Source: Liolophura sinensis (taxonomy: Eukaryota > Mollusca > Polyplacophora > Chitonida > Chitonidae). Taken from it: a stretch of 64,000 nt of DNA. Below the pieces are notes generated by a model, which was given only the letters and a program-made list of their open reading frames with translations, ran no database searches and was not told the DNA's origin. The translations under genes and the position numbers were made by a program. This document shows, in pieces, positions 1 to 11,213 of this stretch. How positions within the stretch are numbered: the first letter of the stretch is position 1; each line of letters starts with the position of its first letter. Where the stretch lies: the NCBI RefSeq assembly GCF_032854445.1, contig NC_088305.1, positions 7,505,606-7,569,605 of the forward strand, in the 5' to 3' direction.

Positions 1-16
1 TTGTTTTTTCTGGCAG

Positions 17-2869
17 GAAGGAAACTTTTGCTGACCCTGAACAGTTGTTTAATTCTCTTCGCACAGTTTTGCAGTCCGTCAAGGTAAGGTGGCCAAACCA
101 TCTTAACAGTTTAATTCACTCTGCACAGTTCTAGTTAGTTAAGGCACACTAGTTCTTAACAGTTTAATTCACTCTGCACAGTTCTAGTTAGTCATGGTCA
201 GGAGGTCAAAATTCTTAACAGTGTAATTCACTCTGCACAGTTCTAGTTAGTTAAGGCACACTAGTTAAAAACTCTTAACAGTTTAATTCACTCCACACAG
301 TTCTAGTTAGTCAAGGTCAGGAGGTCAAAATTCTTAACAGTTTAATTCACTCTGCACAGTTCTAGTTAGTCAAGGCATACTAGTTAAAAAATCTTAACAG
401 TTTAATTCACTCTGCACAGTTCTAGTTAGTCAAGGCATACTAGTTAAAAAATCTTAACAGTTTAATTCACTCTGCACAGTTCTAGTTAGTCAAGGCACAC
501 TAGTTCTTAACAGTTTAATTCACTCTGCACAGTTCTAGTTAGTCAAGGTCAGGAGGTCAAAATCCTTAACAGTTTAATTCACTCTGCACAGTTTTAGTTA
601 GTCAAGGCACACTAGTTCTTAACAGTTTAATTCACTCTGCACAGTTCTAGTTAGTCAAGGTCAGGAGGTCAAAATTCTTAACAGTTTAATTCACTCTGCA
701 CAGTTCTAGTTAGTCAAGGCACACTAGTTAAAAATTCTTAACAGTTTAATTCACTCTGCACAGTTCTAGTTAGTCAAGGTCAGGAGGTCAGAATTCTTAA
801 CAGTTTAATTCACTCTATATAGTTCTAGTCATTCAAGATCAGGAGGTCAACATTCTTTGCATGTTAAGAAACTGAAGTTAAAGCAATAAGACTAGTCACT
901 GTTTTTATGACTTGATAAGGGTTTTGAAGTAGTTTCCACAGGGGTGTTGTTTTAAGGGTGATTTTAGAACTTCTACTTCATAATAGAATTATAATAATTT
1001 TCATGCTCTAAAATTTATAGAAAGAAAGGAAATATTATTGTGATATGTTGAATATTCTAGCATAACTGATCAATGAGCCACACAGCCAAAGTGCTCTCTT
1101 AGAATCCAGAAGCCCTGATATACACATACATGTACACCTGTATTCTGTTGGGTCCTCTATGACTGAGTGGTTAGCGTGCTATTAACCCAGCACCCGGGCC
1201 CTGCCCGGTTTCCACCCACTATAATGCTGGCCGCCATCGCATAAGTGAAAGATTCTTGAGTACAACATAAAACACCAATCAAATAAATAAGTAAAATTAA
1301 CCCAGCACAATGACCCAGGAGCCCCCATTGAAGAGGCTGCTGTGAGTTCAAGTCAAGCTTATGCTGGTTTCCTCTCCGGACGTACGTGGGAAAGTCTTTG
1401 CTACATTTTCTCCTACCATTATGCTACCTGCCGTAGTGTACATGTAAGTAAATGATCTTCAGTGCGGCGTAATACACCTCTGTTCTTCTTCCACAGGGTC
1501 ATGGCAGTGCTTGGCCATTTCAAAAGCCAGTGGACAAATCTGAGGCTCCTGACTATTATGATCACATCAAATTTCCCATGGGTAGGTACATCCCACCCCT
1601 TACCCAGCAACCCACCCAGAAATACACAGTTGTCTGTAAATTTGAGCTACAAGCAGATGGCATAAAACGTATGATTATGGATGAATTGCATGGACTTAAG
1701 CGGATACAGAATTCTCACTGATTGGCTGATAGCAGAGAGATGATTTTCTGGGTTAAAACCTACAGCCATGGTCATGCTAGAATAAATGCACCATTAAAAA
1801 TCAGCTTAGCCTCCTGTATTTCACCTGAAGTTTGATATGTATATATGCACTTTCTAAATCACATGACCAATTCGGTGACCTGCTGGTTAGAGCGTCCATC
1901 TTGAACTCGAGAGACGCAAGATCAAACCTGGGTTGGGTCATACCAGACTTTAAAAATAATACTTGTTGCTGCTTCGCTTGGTGCTCAGCACTGAGAGGTT
2001 AGAGCAAGAAAAGAGGATTGGTTTCCCCGGTTCACACACCCAATGACTCTTCATTGTCATATGACTGAAAAATGGTTAATTACGACATTAAAGCCCAAGT
2101 ATTCATTCATATATTCTAAATCACATGAATGCCTTAAAATGATACTTTTGATGCCACTACGTAGGTTTTCCTGATAAAAAAAAATAAACCAGACTTCACA
2201 AAAAACTCTCTCTAACGTGGATGAATCAATCAGACTCAAGCGTAAGTGTGTCACCTGAAACATGCTTAACTTAGGTAAATACACTAGGTAATATCCGAAG
2301 TTGTATATCTCTCACACCAGCCAATCGTTGATAGAGGTGTATCCCTTTAAGTTGAAGGTATTCTGAGCTTTGTTTGGAAGACACATTTTGGATGGTACTC
2401 TATTAAGAAGTTTTCACCAATCATATGCATTTCTAGAGACGAATAAAGGTCGTAAAATGTTACTTTTAACCCTGAATTTTCAGCTTATTTTCACATATCT
2501 AAAGCAATCCGCAGAACACCTTGCTTGGAGATCAATAAAGTTCGCAAAATCGGGCAGAATGAATAACTTAGTCATAGATGATTTATTTATTTGATTGGTG
2601 TTTTACACCGTGCTCACGAATATTTAACTTATACGACTGCGGCCAGCATTATGATGGGAGGCAACCGGGCAAAGCCTGAGGAAACCCACGACCATCCACA
2701 GGTTGCTGCAAAACCTTGCCACCTACGGCCAGACAAGCGAGCATGTGCTGCACTTGAACTCACATTGACCCCATTGGTGAGAGGGTTTGGTTAGCGCGCT
2801 AACCAACTGGGCCACGGAGGCCCCTCATTCATTGGTGTATTTTACATATATATCATTCATTGGTCTATT

Positions 2870-2928
<59 letters not shown>

Positions 2929-3307
2929 GAATAATATATAAATATATATATATATATATATGCCATCAACAGTGAGACGTGCTAACCCCTCGGCCAGTCA
3001 TGGGTGATATTTGAAATTTAATACAGTAGGTTAATATATCCAACATTAAATAAATGCATACATGTAACTGTTGTTAATGAGTTCATCTGATCAACTGGTT
3101 TTCTTGACAGATCTGAAGACAATGTCCGAGAGACTACGGAATCGCTACTACTGTCACAAGCGTCTGTTTGTCGCCGACATGACGAGGATCTTCACAAACT
3201 GTCGCTCGTACAATGAGCCAGATACAGAGTATTACAAATGTGCCAATATCGTGGAGAAGTTCTTCCAGCAGAAGATGAAAGATCCGAGTCTTCAAGACAA
3301 GACGTAG
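17..3307 (+). CDS. KAT2: KAT2 (GCN5/PCAF) histone acetyltransferase, last three coding exons with C-terminal bromodomain
   Basis: Exons 17-83, 1497-1581 and 3111-3307 (stop TAG 3305-3307), each with GT/AG borders and matching phases. The 5' part of the gene lies before the window. The exons join to about 115 residues that match the C-terminus of GCN5/PCAF: a DPEQLF segment, the WPF shelf of the bromodomain (SAWPFQKPV), the ZA-loop region ending [16 protein letters not shown], and the BC loop [13 protein letters not shown], whose Asn is the residue that contacts acetyl-lysine in this family. The protein is the acetyltransferase of SAGA/ATAC-type complexes; this end reads acetylated histone tails. 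The family ends a few residues after EKFF, as here ([11 protein letters not shown] then stop), so the C-terminus looks complete. Whether it is KAT2A or KAT2B is moot, because most invertebrates have one KAT2 gene. The first intron begins with a minisatellite built from the exon end (see 84-858). Confidence 0.93.
84..858 (+). repeat. ~60-bp minisatellite starting at the KAT2 5' splice site
   Basis: About 13 units of 53-61 bp fill the first 775 bases of the intron, beginning at the GTAAGG donor. Each unit starts CTTAACAGTTTAATTCACTC, continues GCACAGTTCTAGTTAGTCAAG, and then has one of two tails that roughly alternate: GTCAGGAGGTCAAAATT or GCACACTAGTTAAAAA. The same order of words is present in the exon end and donor (AACAGTTGTTTAATTC, GCACAGTTTTGCAG, GTCAAG, then GTAAGGTGGCC), with two small indels. 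The exon is protein-coding and conserved in KAT2, so the exon is the likely source and the array the copy. Confidence 0.9.
1154..1480 (+). mobile_element. Two partial tRNA-derived SINEs (family A), abutting
   Basis: 1154-1292 has a tRNA-like box A remnant (GACTGAGTGGTTAGCG), then GCCCGGTTTCC and the family tail (GAGTACAACATAAAACACC, AATAAATAAG). 1297-1480 is a second piece with AATGACCCAGGAGCC, the box-B-like GAGTTCAAGTC, GCTGGTTTCCTCTCCGGACG and a decayed tail. The second piece ends about 17 bases before the next KAT2 exon (1497). Confidence 0.8.
1866..2110 (+). mobile_element. tRNA-derived SINE, family B/C relative
   Basis: Starts with a tRNA-like stretch (GGTGACCTGCTGGTTAGAGC, box-B-like GATCAAACCTG) and ends with the tail word CATATGACTGAAAAATGGTT followed by a decayed TTAAAGCCCAAG. 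This tail is shared by the other B and C family copies in the window. It lies in the KAT2 intron. Confidence 0.65.
2345..2540. repeat. Dispersed repeat, copy 1
   Basis: About 190 bp present again in inverted orientation at 16190-16385: shared words include ATTCTGAGCTTTGTTTGGAA, AAAACTTC-type spacers, CATATGCATTTCTAGAGACG and GTCGTAAAATGTTACTTTT. It has no coding potential; probably a non-autonomous transposon fragment. Confidence 0.7.
2580..2823 (-). mobile_element. tRNA-derived SINE (family A), near full length
   Basis: Minus strand, read 5' to 3': GGGCCTCCGTGGCCCAGTTG (tRNA-like start with box A), GTGAGTTCAAGTGCAG (box B), the body words GGATGGTCGTGGGTTTCC and TGCCCGGTTGCCTCCC, and the tail AAAACACCAATCAAATAAAT. 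This is the common SINE of the window. Confidence 0.85.
2868..2961. repeat. (TA)n microsatellite
   Basis: Runs of TA interrupted once near 2925-2945. It directly follows the SINE and a duplicated CATTCATTGGT word. Confidence 0.95.
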
Positions 3308-4220
3308 GTCTTCATGACAAACACACAAGTCACAAGTCCTCACGACAAAGACTGAAAGACGGGGAAGTTACACTTTCGCTTTTACAGCAGAAAGTCAGTT
3401 CAGATCTGTATTCAGTGAAAAGGGCGAGATATTCACATTTACCGTGACTAGGGGGCAGAAAGTAGGATGTGCGGAAGTGAAATGGACAATTGCCAAGATG
3501 CATTGAACTAGGCCTCCGTTTCCAATGAGTCCAGTCTGAGGTCCCTTGTTTTTTTAACAGAATATATCAGATTTTGTGCCAGAAGATCGAAGTTCCTGGA
3601 TGCCGTACTTAGCACACAGACTCGTTTAGCTTCTTTGCAAAGAAATAGTGTTCTTTTTTTTCCCTGTGCAAATGTTAATGAAAAGGTCTACTGAGGGTAT
3701 TTATGTGCTGTTTATATTTATGATAGATGTGTGTATTATCTTTCGAAAAGTTTGGGTTGCTTTTTTGACATATCGCATGGCTTTTGTACAAACCTTCACT
3801 CTTTTATAACGTTTCTCATTATTCATACATCATCAACTATTCCCAGCTAGTAGTAACCATTTTTGAAAACATGAAAGATAACCTTAGGAAGAATAAGCTG
3901 GCAAGGGTAGATCAAGTCCGATGTGTTGTACTGGACGTTGTAAAGCAACTTTGCTAGAAAAAAGAAAAGTGGACCACTCCATACCCAAGTGACACTGGAG
4001 TGAAATCTCAGTTTCTGTCTATATTAATTTATGTTTTTTTCCCTGTTCTAAGTCCGTTTTCAACAAATGTTGAATGATCTGTTGTGTGATGTAAATATGG
4101 TGGTGTCACGTGACCTTCATTGGTATGTAAGGTAAATTCTGATTGGATGAACTAGAGAGTTTGTGGATATGAATTGTTCCAGGGGGTCCATTACGACTTG
4201 TTATTCCATGTGTAAATAAA
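3308..4220 (+). other. KAT2 3'UTR with poly(A) signal
   Basis: Non-coding sequence after the KAT2 stop. AATAAA at 4215-4220 is the first canonical poly(A) signal downstream. A much shorter UTR cannot be excluded because weaker signals are common in AT-rich sequence. Confidence 0.5.
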
Positions 4221-4419
4221 TGATTAGGTCGAAGACTTTATGTTTTTGTAAGTCTACAAATGTTTGTTTTAGCTTTATGCCATATGCATATAGCACAAAA
4301 GTTTTACCCTTTCTGGATATTACAGATATGTACTGACTTAAAGGAGAAGAAAACATAAAAATGGTGCCAAAATCAAATGAAAGAACTTGGCCTTTTATAT
4401 TTTTTCGATATCATCTTTC

Positions 4420-4755
4420 AGGAGAAAATAATATTTGAAAATATTTTTGTATGGTGGTTATATGAGACCTTTTGGTACGATATGTATCATCTTTGCGTAA
4501 TAATGTTCTAAATAAGGATGTGATGCATGTCTAATCTGAATTGTGATAATATTTTTGAATATATTAAAAATCTAAATATGATCAAAATCCAGGTTAAACA
4601 CATTTGTTAGCCGCCAAGACCAAATTCTTTTGCAAATATATTTATTGAACATGTGTTACATCATCATTTATACCATTATTACACAAAGACAAGAGGTAAT
4701 CCCATATACCCACCATACAAAAACTATTTTCAAGCGTCGTTTTTCTCTTTAAAGA
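4420..4755. mobile_element. Short inverted-repeat (MITE-like) element
   Basis: Left arm about 4420-4472 (GAGAAAATAAT, then TTTTTGTATGGTGGTTATAT) is inverted at about 4700-4752 (ATATACCCACCATACAAAAA, CGTTTTTCTC). The interior is AT-rich with no ORF. Confidence 0.5.
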
Positions 4756-6164
4756 AAAACTGAAAAAATTATTGAAGACTACATTTACAACTAACATGTC
4801 GCACTCTTTCATCTGGACTTTGTATACTGTTTATGCTTTCTCCGCATTTAGTGCAACACGTCACTGTTTAAGGCAGATTCCATAAAACCGGTTTCGACAT
4901 TGAAGCAGAATTTGACAGTCTTTTTTGGACCGTAGGAGTCATATTGGCAAACTTTAACAGTGGGTCTACCGAGAAATCCTGTTTCAACACCAACCTTGAT
5001 ACCCATAAATACGAGTTACATTGAAGATCTAAATATTGTGTCAAATATTGTTATGTAGAAAAGTCCCAGGCTCTTATCCTGTATGACATGAATTTATTCA
5101 CTGGGGTTTTGGTAAGAAATATATGTAAAACTGTGAATTACAACGAAATTCCTGTATTCAGAATGACGGTTTTTAATGGAACTTTCTGCCGATGGACGCC
5201 TTCATTTATTTCATTTGATTATCTTTGCAGTTTGTGCACACTACTCCAGAATGATTGACTTACGCGATGGCGATACATACATGTACACTTGGATCAGCTT
5301 ACCACATTCTTTTGGAGAATGTGTATATGTGCTGCATTTGATTCACTAATTCTGTACGAATGAGATCGTGAGTGCGAATCTCGGCCATACTCGTTATATA
5401 CAATACACAGATTGCCATTTTGGTCCTCGGAAACTAGCGTTTACGTGTATATACGGGCACACGAAGGTGGATAACCATTAGTGTCTTGCTTTGGTCATGC
5501 TTGACTAAATCCGCCATACCTATTCTCAGCCTCAATCTTGGTATAGTCTGGACTTAATACCTCTCTGTCACACCAGCCAATCAGAATCGATTCTGCATCC
5601 CTTCTGTAAAAGTTATGATGTCAAAAACTTCACCTTCAGACAGACGGATGGCGATTGTCACAGAATAAAAGAACTGCCTTGTAGAGATTTCAGCGCATTT
5701 TGCGATTCTTTGGCCAATATCCTCCGAGATATAGCAGGATGCTTGTCTAAACCTGTCGGATTCTGACATGGTTACTACAGTGGGTCTGTTTAGGAGATAC
5801 AAACCCATGACCGTCTGATGGTGAAGAACATGTAAGTTAGAATTTGAAAGCTGAATGTGTTTTGATGTGTACAGCGTATGTTACTCACTGCAAACTTATT
5901 TATGTAAGTACATTTCATGCATCATTAAACGATAATGAGAACGTGGATGTGGCGAAGCTTGTGTTTCATCTGTAGGCCTGGATATCACATCGACAGCTCT
6001 TTTTTTCAGATACTGAACCAAAGTACACAGCCCCCCCCCCCCCACCCCTCCACTCCCACCCCCAGCCACCGCCGTTAAAGCCCCTCAGCGGAGAGCTATC
6101 AGATATGAAGGGGAACATTGCTCATTTTTTTAGTTTTTTTTTTTTTTAGTTTTTTTAGTTATTA
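4756..6164. other. Intergenic, no gene seen
   Basis: No coding exon is supported. A C-rich tract lies at 6031-6074. The word ACACCAGCCAATC near 5570 also occurs near 2315, so a small dispersed repeat is shared. Confidence 0.6.
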
Positions 6165-6330
6165 GATTTATTATCTTTTCCGTCATACTCAAGAATATGT
6201 CACTCATACGACGGCGGCAAAACATCACGGTGCGAGGGAACCGTGCAGAGGTTCAAAGAAACACACGACAATCCGCAGGTTGCTGGAAGACCTTCCCCCT
6301 TACGGTCCTAGAGGAAGCCAGCTTGAGCTG
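6165..6330 (-). mobile_element. Decayed SINE (family A)
   Basis: Recognisable words are CTCAAGAATATGTCACTCAT, ACGACGGCGGC, AATCCGCAGGTTGCTGG and GAGGAAGCCAGC. The tRNA-like head is missing. Confidence 0.7.
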
Positions 6331-6774
6331 AACTGGAGTTCATATACCCACAGCAGTGTTAAAATGCTCCTGAGCGTTGTGTATGCGATAGATTGTCTGC
6401 CACAATACATAATATACGTTGTGGATAAATTGAATATCATTTCCTCCAGTGGTCATAAAGGGATAACGTAACGGGGATGTAGAAATGTTCATTTGATTGT
6501 GCTCTAATCTTTGCATAAGGACGACTGTATATTTCAAGGTTTCCATTTCAATAATCCGTCTTATGTATCATACGACATGTCTGCCATGACTATTGTATTA
6601 ACTTTGAAAGCCATTTAGTTTCGGGGGTGGAGAATGTGACGAACTAGGAGATTTGGATCTAGCATTATAATTGACTGGGAACTCCAAATGAAATCGTGGT
6701 TTGTTTCATCCACAAGTTCTGTCTAAAATATATTGTGACAAGGTTCAATGACTGTTGTACTGTGGTGCATATTT

Positions 6775-7250
6775 ATTAAACTCAAATGTAGACCTACACG
6801 TGTGTAACAACAGGCATGTAATAACATGAGTGCAGTGACAGGAGTGTAATATCTGGCGTGAAATAACAAGAGTGTAAATACAGAAGTGTATTATCAGGCG
6901 TGTAATAACAGGCATGTGAATAGTGTAATGGACGAAGTGTATTAACAGTTGTGTAATGACAGGCATGTGGATAACAAAAGTGTCATAACAGGAGTGTAAT
7001 GGTAATGAAAGAAGTAATGTTTATTACCAGGCATGTAATAACAGGAAAGTGAATAACAAAAGTGTCATAACAGGAGTGTAATAAAAGAAGTGTAGTACCA
7101 GGCGTGTAATAACAAGAGTGTGAATAACAGAAGTGTCATAACAGTAGTGTAATTAAAGACGTGTAATAACAGAAGTGGAGTAGTGTAACAAAAGACGAGT
7201 AATAACAGAATAATGTAGTGAAAGGTGCGCAGCCACAAGAATATAATAGT
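6775..7250. repeat. Short-unit minisatellite (GTGTAATAACAGG type)
   Basis: Irregular units of about 13 and 26 bp built from GTGTAATAACAGGCATGTAA and variants with GAATAACAAAAGTGTCATAAC. Both strands stay open for stretches only because the repeat lacks stops. Confidence 0.85.
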
Positions 7251-7394
7251 TAGAACACGTGATCTCAGTTGGGGGCTCGATCGGCAGTAGAACAAACTAC
7301 TTCCGCATCTACTAATCCGTACTGTTTCCTGTTTCGGTTTCGGTTTTTTTTCTCGTCACGATATGGCTGAAATACTGTCAGTGTGGCGTTAAAT

Positions 7395-7680
7395 GCCGTC
7401 CATTTATTCATGAGCTCACTTGTTCATTCAATTATTTATTCACTCATTCACGCCTTCACCCAATCATTCACTCACTCATTCATTCATTTATTGATTCACC
7501 AACTCATTCATTCACTTATTCATTCATTCACTCATTCATCCATTCTGTCTTTCATTCATTCACTTCTTCATTCATTCTTTCATTCACTAGTTCATTCATT
7601 GATTCTCTCGTTTATCATTCACTCGTTCATTCATTCAATCATTCATACATTCATTCTTTCATTCTCATGTGTGCATCAAT
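7395..7680. repeat. (ATTC)n-like tetranucleotide repeat
   Basis: Imperfect CATTCATTCACTCATT repeats. The apparent ORF through it encodes only HSFIHSL-type repeats and is not a gene. A poly-C tract follows at about 7699-7735. Confidence 0.9.
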
Positions 7681-7736
7681 GGCCGCACGCTCCCCATTCC
7701 CCCCCCCCCCCCCCCAACCCCCACCCACCCCCATCC

Positions 7737-8145
7737 TTTCCAAGCGGGCCAGTGATAAACTTAATCCGTGACCACAGCATGTGTTACCATTTCAAAAAGT
7801 TTTAGGCTACGTATATATAATATATGTATATCTATGCTCAATTAAATTCATTGATTAGACATCTCTGACGGACCAGTTTAAAGCGGCGCCAAGGTAGGAA
7901 AACCAGCATGGAGTGTAACAAGTGTTGACAGGAGGTACAACATAATGCTACCACAAGTGCTGAAACATATGTCTACTACATTCCAGTGTATAACTAAAAT
8001 TTGACAAAACACTTATCAAGTAAACTATGTATTTTTTTTAATGATATAAAATGACAAGAGTAAATCCCCACAAGTAGCGCTATCTGGTGTATCGTGTAAT
8101 CTTGCACCCAGTTTCCTCGCCAAGTGAAAGGAACACGCTAAAAGA
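7737..8145. other. Intergenic, no gene seen
   Basis: AT-rich, no exon or recognised repeat. Confidence 0.5.
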
Positions 8146-8310
8146 TAGGATGCCCAAGTGGTTAGCGTGCTAGTGCAACACAATATCCCATAAGGCTCAA
8201 GTCCAGCTCATGCTGGCTTCCTGTCTGGTCCTACGTGGGAAGGTCTGTCAGCAGATGGTCGTGGGTTTCCCCTCTACCATAATGCTGGCCTCAGTCGTGT
8301 GAGTAAAATA
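8146..8310 (+). mobile_element. SINE (family A), tail truncated
   Basis: Contains AGTGGTTAGCGTGCTAG, CTCAAGTCCAGCTCATGCTG, CTACGTGGGAAGGTCTGTCA and CCATAATGCTGGCC. Confidence 0.8.
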
Positions 8311-8329
8311 AAATTTGATCCAAATACTG

Positions 8330-8745
8330 ACAGAGAGACCTACGACGGACAAACCTACCGACATACTGACAAAGAGACATACCAACAGACGACGGACAAA
8401 CCTACCGACATACTGACAAAGAGACATACTGACAGAGACCTACCAACAGACTGACGGGCAGACCTACCGACATACTGACAAAGAGACATACTGACAGAGA
8501 CCTACCAACAGACTGACAGACAGACCTACCGACATACTGACAGAGATACATGCGAACAGACGACGGGCAGACCTACCGACATACTGACAGAGAGACCTAC
8601 GAACAGATTGACGAGCAGACCTACCGACATACTGACGGACAAACCTACCGACACACTGACAAAGAGACATACTGACAGAGAGACCTACCAACAAACTGAT
8701 GGGCAGACCTACCGACATACTGACAAAGAGACCTAGTGACAGACA
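8330..8745. repeat. Minisatellite of ACCTACCGACATACTGACA units
   Basis: Irregular units mixing ACCTACCGACATACTGACA with AAGAGACATACTGACAGAG. It directly follows the SINE at 8146-8310. Confidence 0.9.
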
Positions 8746-8996
8746 GACACACCAACGGATAGAGAGAAACATGTAGCAAAGAATGTGGTAGAATGAATAT
8801 GTACAGGAACTCTTTCTAGAAACGATTGTTGCACATTTGAACACTAACCTGTAGACTGACGGTCATTTGGTCACTTTTACAAAGTACAGTGCGAGTCATA
8901 TATGTCATACCCCAATCGTCGACTACCAGTAACAGCTAAAGGGATTCAGAATCGAACTGACTGGATCACAGTACACATTTGATTTCCTGGGTTTAA

Positions 8997-9250
8997 TATT
9001 TGTTTATTTTGATTGGTGTTTTACGCCTTGCTCAAGAATATTTCAATTATACGACGGTGGCCAGTATTATGGTGGGAGAAAACCGGGCAGAGCCCGGGGG
9101 AACCCACGACCATCCGCAGGTTACTGGCAGACATTCCCACTTACGGCTGGAGAGGAAGCCAGCATCTGGACTTGAACCCACAGCGACCGCATTGTTGAGA
9201 GGCTCCTGGGTGATTACGTTGCGCTAGCGCGCTAACCAACTGACCCCCTG
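8997..9250 (-). mobile_element. SINE (family A), near full length
   Basis: Tail side first on the plus strand (GATTGGTGTTTTACGCCTTG), then CCGGGCAGAGCCCGGGGGAA, GGAGAGGAAGCCAGC, and the tRNA-like head (GCTAGCGCGCTAACCAACTG) at the right end. Confidence 0.88.
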
Positions 9251-10579
9251 GGTTTAACAGAATATTAAGCAAATGATATGCAGGTGTATACAGATTAAAT
9301 TTACAAGCTACAGGACTTTGTGGCCTTTGCCAAGTGGGAAAATCTTTGACCACTTTTTTACCTGTGTAATTAGGTGTAATAAATTCAGGCAGTTTCGTTT
9401 TAAGCTACATCAACGGGTAGCCCCATTATCGATTAAGCACCTTACAATGCACAGTGTGCTTGCTCAAGAGAAGAACAGGATCAGATTCACTTTCTGTTTA
9501 TTGAATACGGTACTGTGTAAAATCACTGTTCCATAAATGTAAAATTCAGCCCATACGTGTAATTCCACTACATGTTACGTGCGACACAGTGATTTGCCCT
9601 TCACATGTTCTCTCTCTCAAGAAGGATTCACGCATATAGTTTCGGTCTGCTTGCCTCATGGTACGTGCACGAATGCTTGAACAATGCTTACAATATTCTT
9701 GAGTACGGCGTAAATCACCAATCAAATAAATAAATAAATAAATCTTACCAACTAATACAGAGATGGAGATTTTAAGCTTGCCAGAAAAGATTGATGACAA
9801 TGTAACTTTACGTTTTAAATTTTACATGACAGACGTTAAGGAAAACAAAGCGTTGACCACACGTAAAAATACAAATGCTTCAAAGTTTCATTGAACTATT
9901 TTTCTGGTTGACGTCGATCTTCATGTAGAAAATCCATCTTCATTTAAAATCACGGATCCCTAATTCAACCGAAAATTATTATTTTTTAACCAAGGGGGCC
10001 TTTTTGGTTAATTGTTACTGAGGAAACATCTCTCCCATGGTCATGTACCTATTATGGGCGTTTCCACCAAGTTTCATTGCTCTGAATTTTGCGCGAATTT
10101 TGAAATTTGCATTTAGTTCCCCTACCCCTTTGGGGCCGATTCCCCGCCTCGCCATATAGGACCATTCTCACTGCCAATAAATAAATAAAAAAAAAACCAG
10201 AAATGCATGTACTTTCCTCTTTCTGTAAGGGAATAAGTGTTAATCGACTGCCAGACATAATTTGCCTCATACAACATTTGTTTTACGATAAGCCAAAATT
10301 GCAGACCTCTGGTCTTTAATTAGAGGTGTCATCTCGTGGTAGATTTGCAAACGACCCCACTGGGCTCTTTCCTTCAGATGTCTCTGCTCTTTCTGCCCTC
10401 TATGATTTAAACCAAAGGATTTTACACAGATAACAAAATTTTATTTAATTTAATTTAACACGATTGTTGTTGAACTTATCCAGTTCTATGACGTATATAC
10501 AGATGACATATTCACGCACTCAAGCCTTATTTACATCGTAAGGTTTCTTTTAAATGTCTGATCGATGTAATGTTTATCC
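9251..10579. other. Intergenic; SINE tail fragment at 9695-9745
   Basis: Only a family-A tail is recognisable (TTCTTGAGTACGGCGTAAAT, CACCAATCAAATAAATAAAT). No coding exon is seen. Confidence 0.6.
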
Positions 10580-10955
10580 TGTTTTTGAGTGAGTGAGTGA
10601 TTGAGTGCCTACGGTTTAATGTCGCACTTAACACTTTTTCAGTCATGTGACCACGAAGGAGTCCTTAGAGTGCATGCACGTGTAATGTGCCTCCTTGTTG
10701 CACGGATTTCCACCGCTCTTTATCTAGTGCTGCTTCACTGAGACGAGTTACAGAAGATAAATAAGTCGCTCCCACTCGAGCCATTATACTAAATACGGGT
10801 CAGCCAGTCGTGGAACTATCCCCTTAATGCTGACGATACTTCCTCTTTTAAGGTCTTAGGTGTGACCCTGTTCAGGATTGACCATGAATCTAGCCCCACT
10901 CTCCTATCCAAAAGCGGCCGCTCTACCAACGGAGCCATCGGTGCCGGTAGCTAGA
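10580..10955 (-). mobile_element. tRNA-derived SINE (family B), near full length
   Basis: On the plus strand it runs tail to head: GAGTGAGTGAGTGATTGAG, TTTTTCAGTCATGTGACC, GATTTCCACCGCTCTTTATC, CGGGTCAGCCAGTCGTGG, and a tRNA-like head (GCGGCCGCTCTACCAACGGA). The same family is in sense orientation at 21298-21667. Confidence 0.8.
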
Positions 10956-11135
10956 ATGATGAATAAGTTGTCCAAATTCACGGGTGTGGTAAATACGCGC
11001 CGATATAAATTGTATAATGACCCCTCAGTATTGCAGGACACCCTACTGTGGAGTCTTTGACATAATTTTGTCAAGGTCACAGGTGTTACCCTTGTCTAAC
11101 ACCACAACCCAGCTGAAATCAATAAAACCGACAAG

Positions 11136-11142
11136 TATAAAA
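11136..11142 (+). promoter_or_regulatory. TATA box of the single-domain carbonic anhydrase gene
   Basis: TATAAAA, 78 bases before the ATG at 11214. That spacing gives a 5'UTR of roughly 45-50 bases if transcription starts about 30 bases downstream. Confidence 0.6.
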
Positions 11143-11213
11143 CTGATCGCAGACGGAATTTTTTAAGTTGCGAGCTGGCAGGTGACATTTGTTGGTGGAC
11201 AAATTAACAAGAA

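Noticed and set aside
7383-7805. 140-codon open frame rich in HSFIHSLIHSF repeats
   Set aside because: It is the translation of an (ATTC)n repeat followed by a poly-C tract; no gene features.
8464-8844. 126-codon minus frame with VGLSVSMSVGR-type repeats
   Set aside because: Product of the GACA-type minisatellite; no start context, splice sites or family match.
9000-9353. Several 60-75 codon frames around SINEs (also near 2591, 16664, 17014, 34273, 34536, 41332, 46349)
   Set aside because: All are readings of family-A SINE sequence in different frames.
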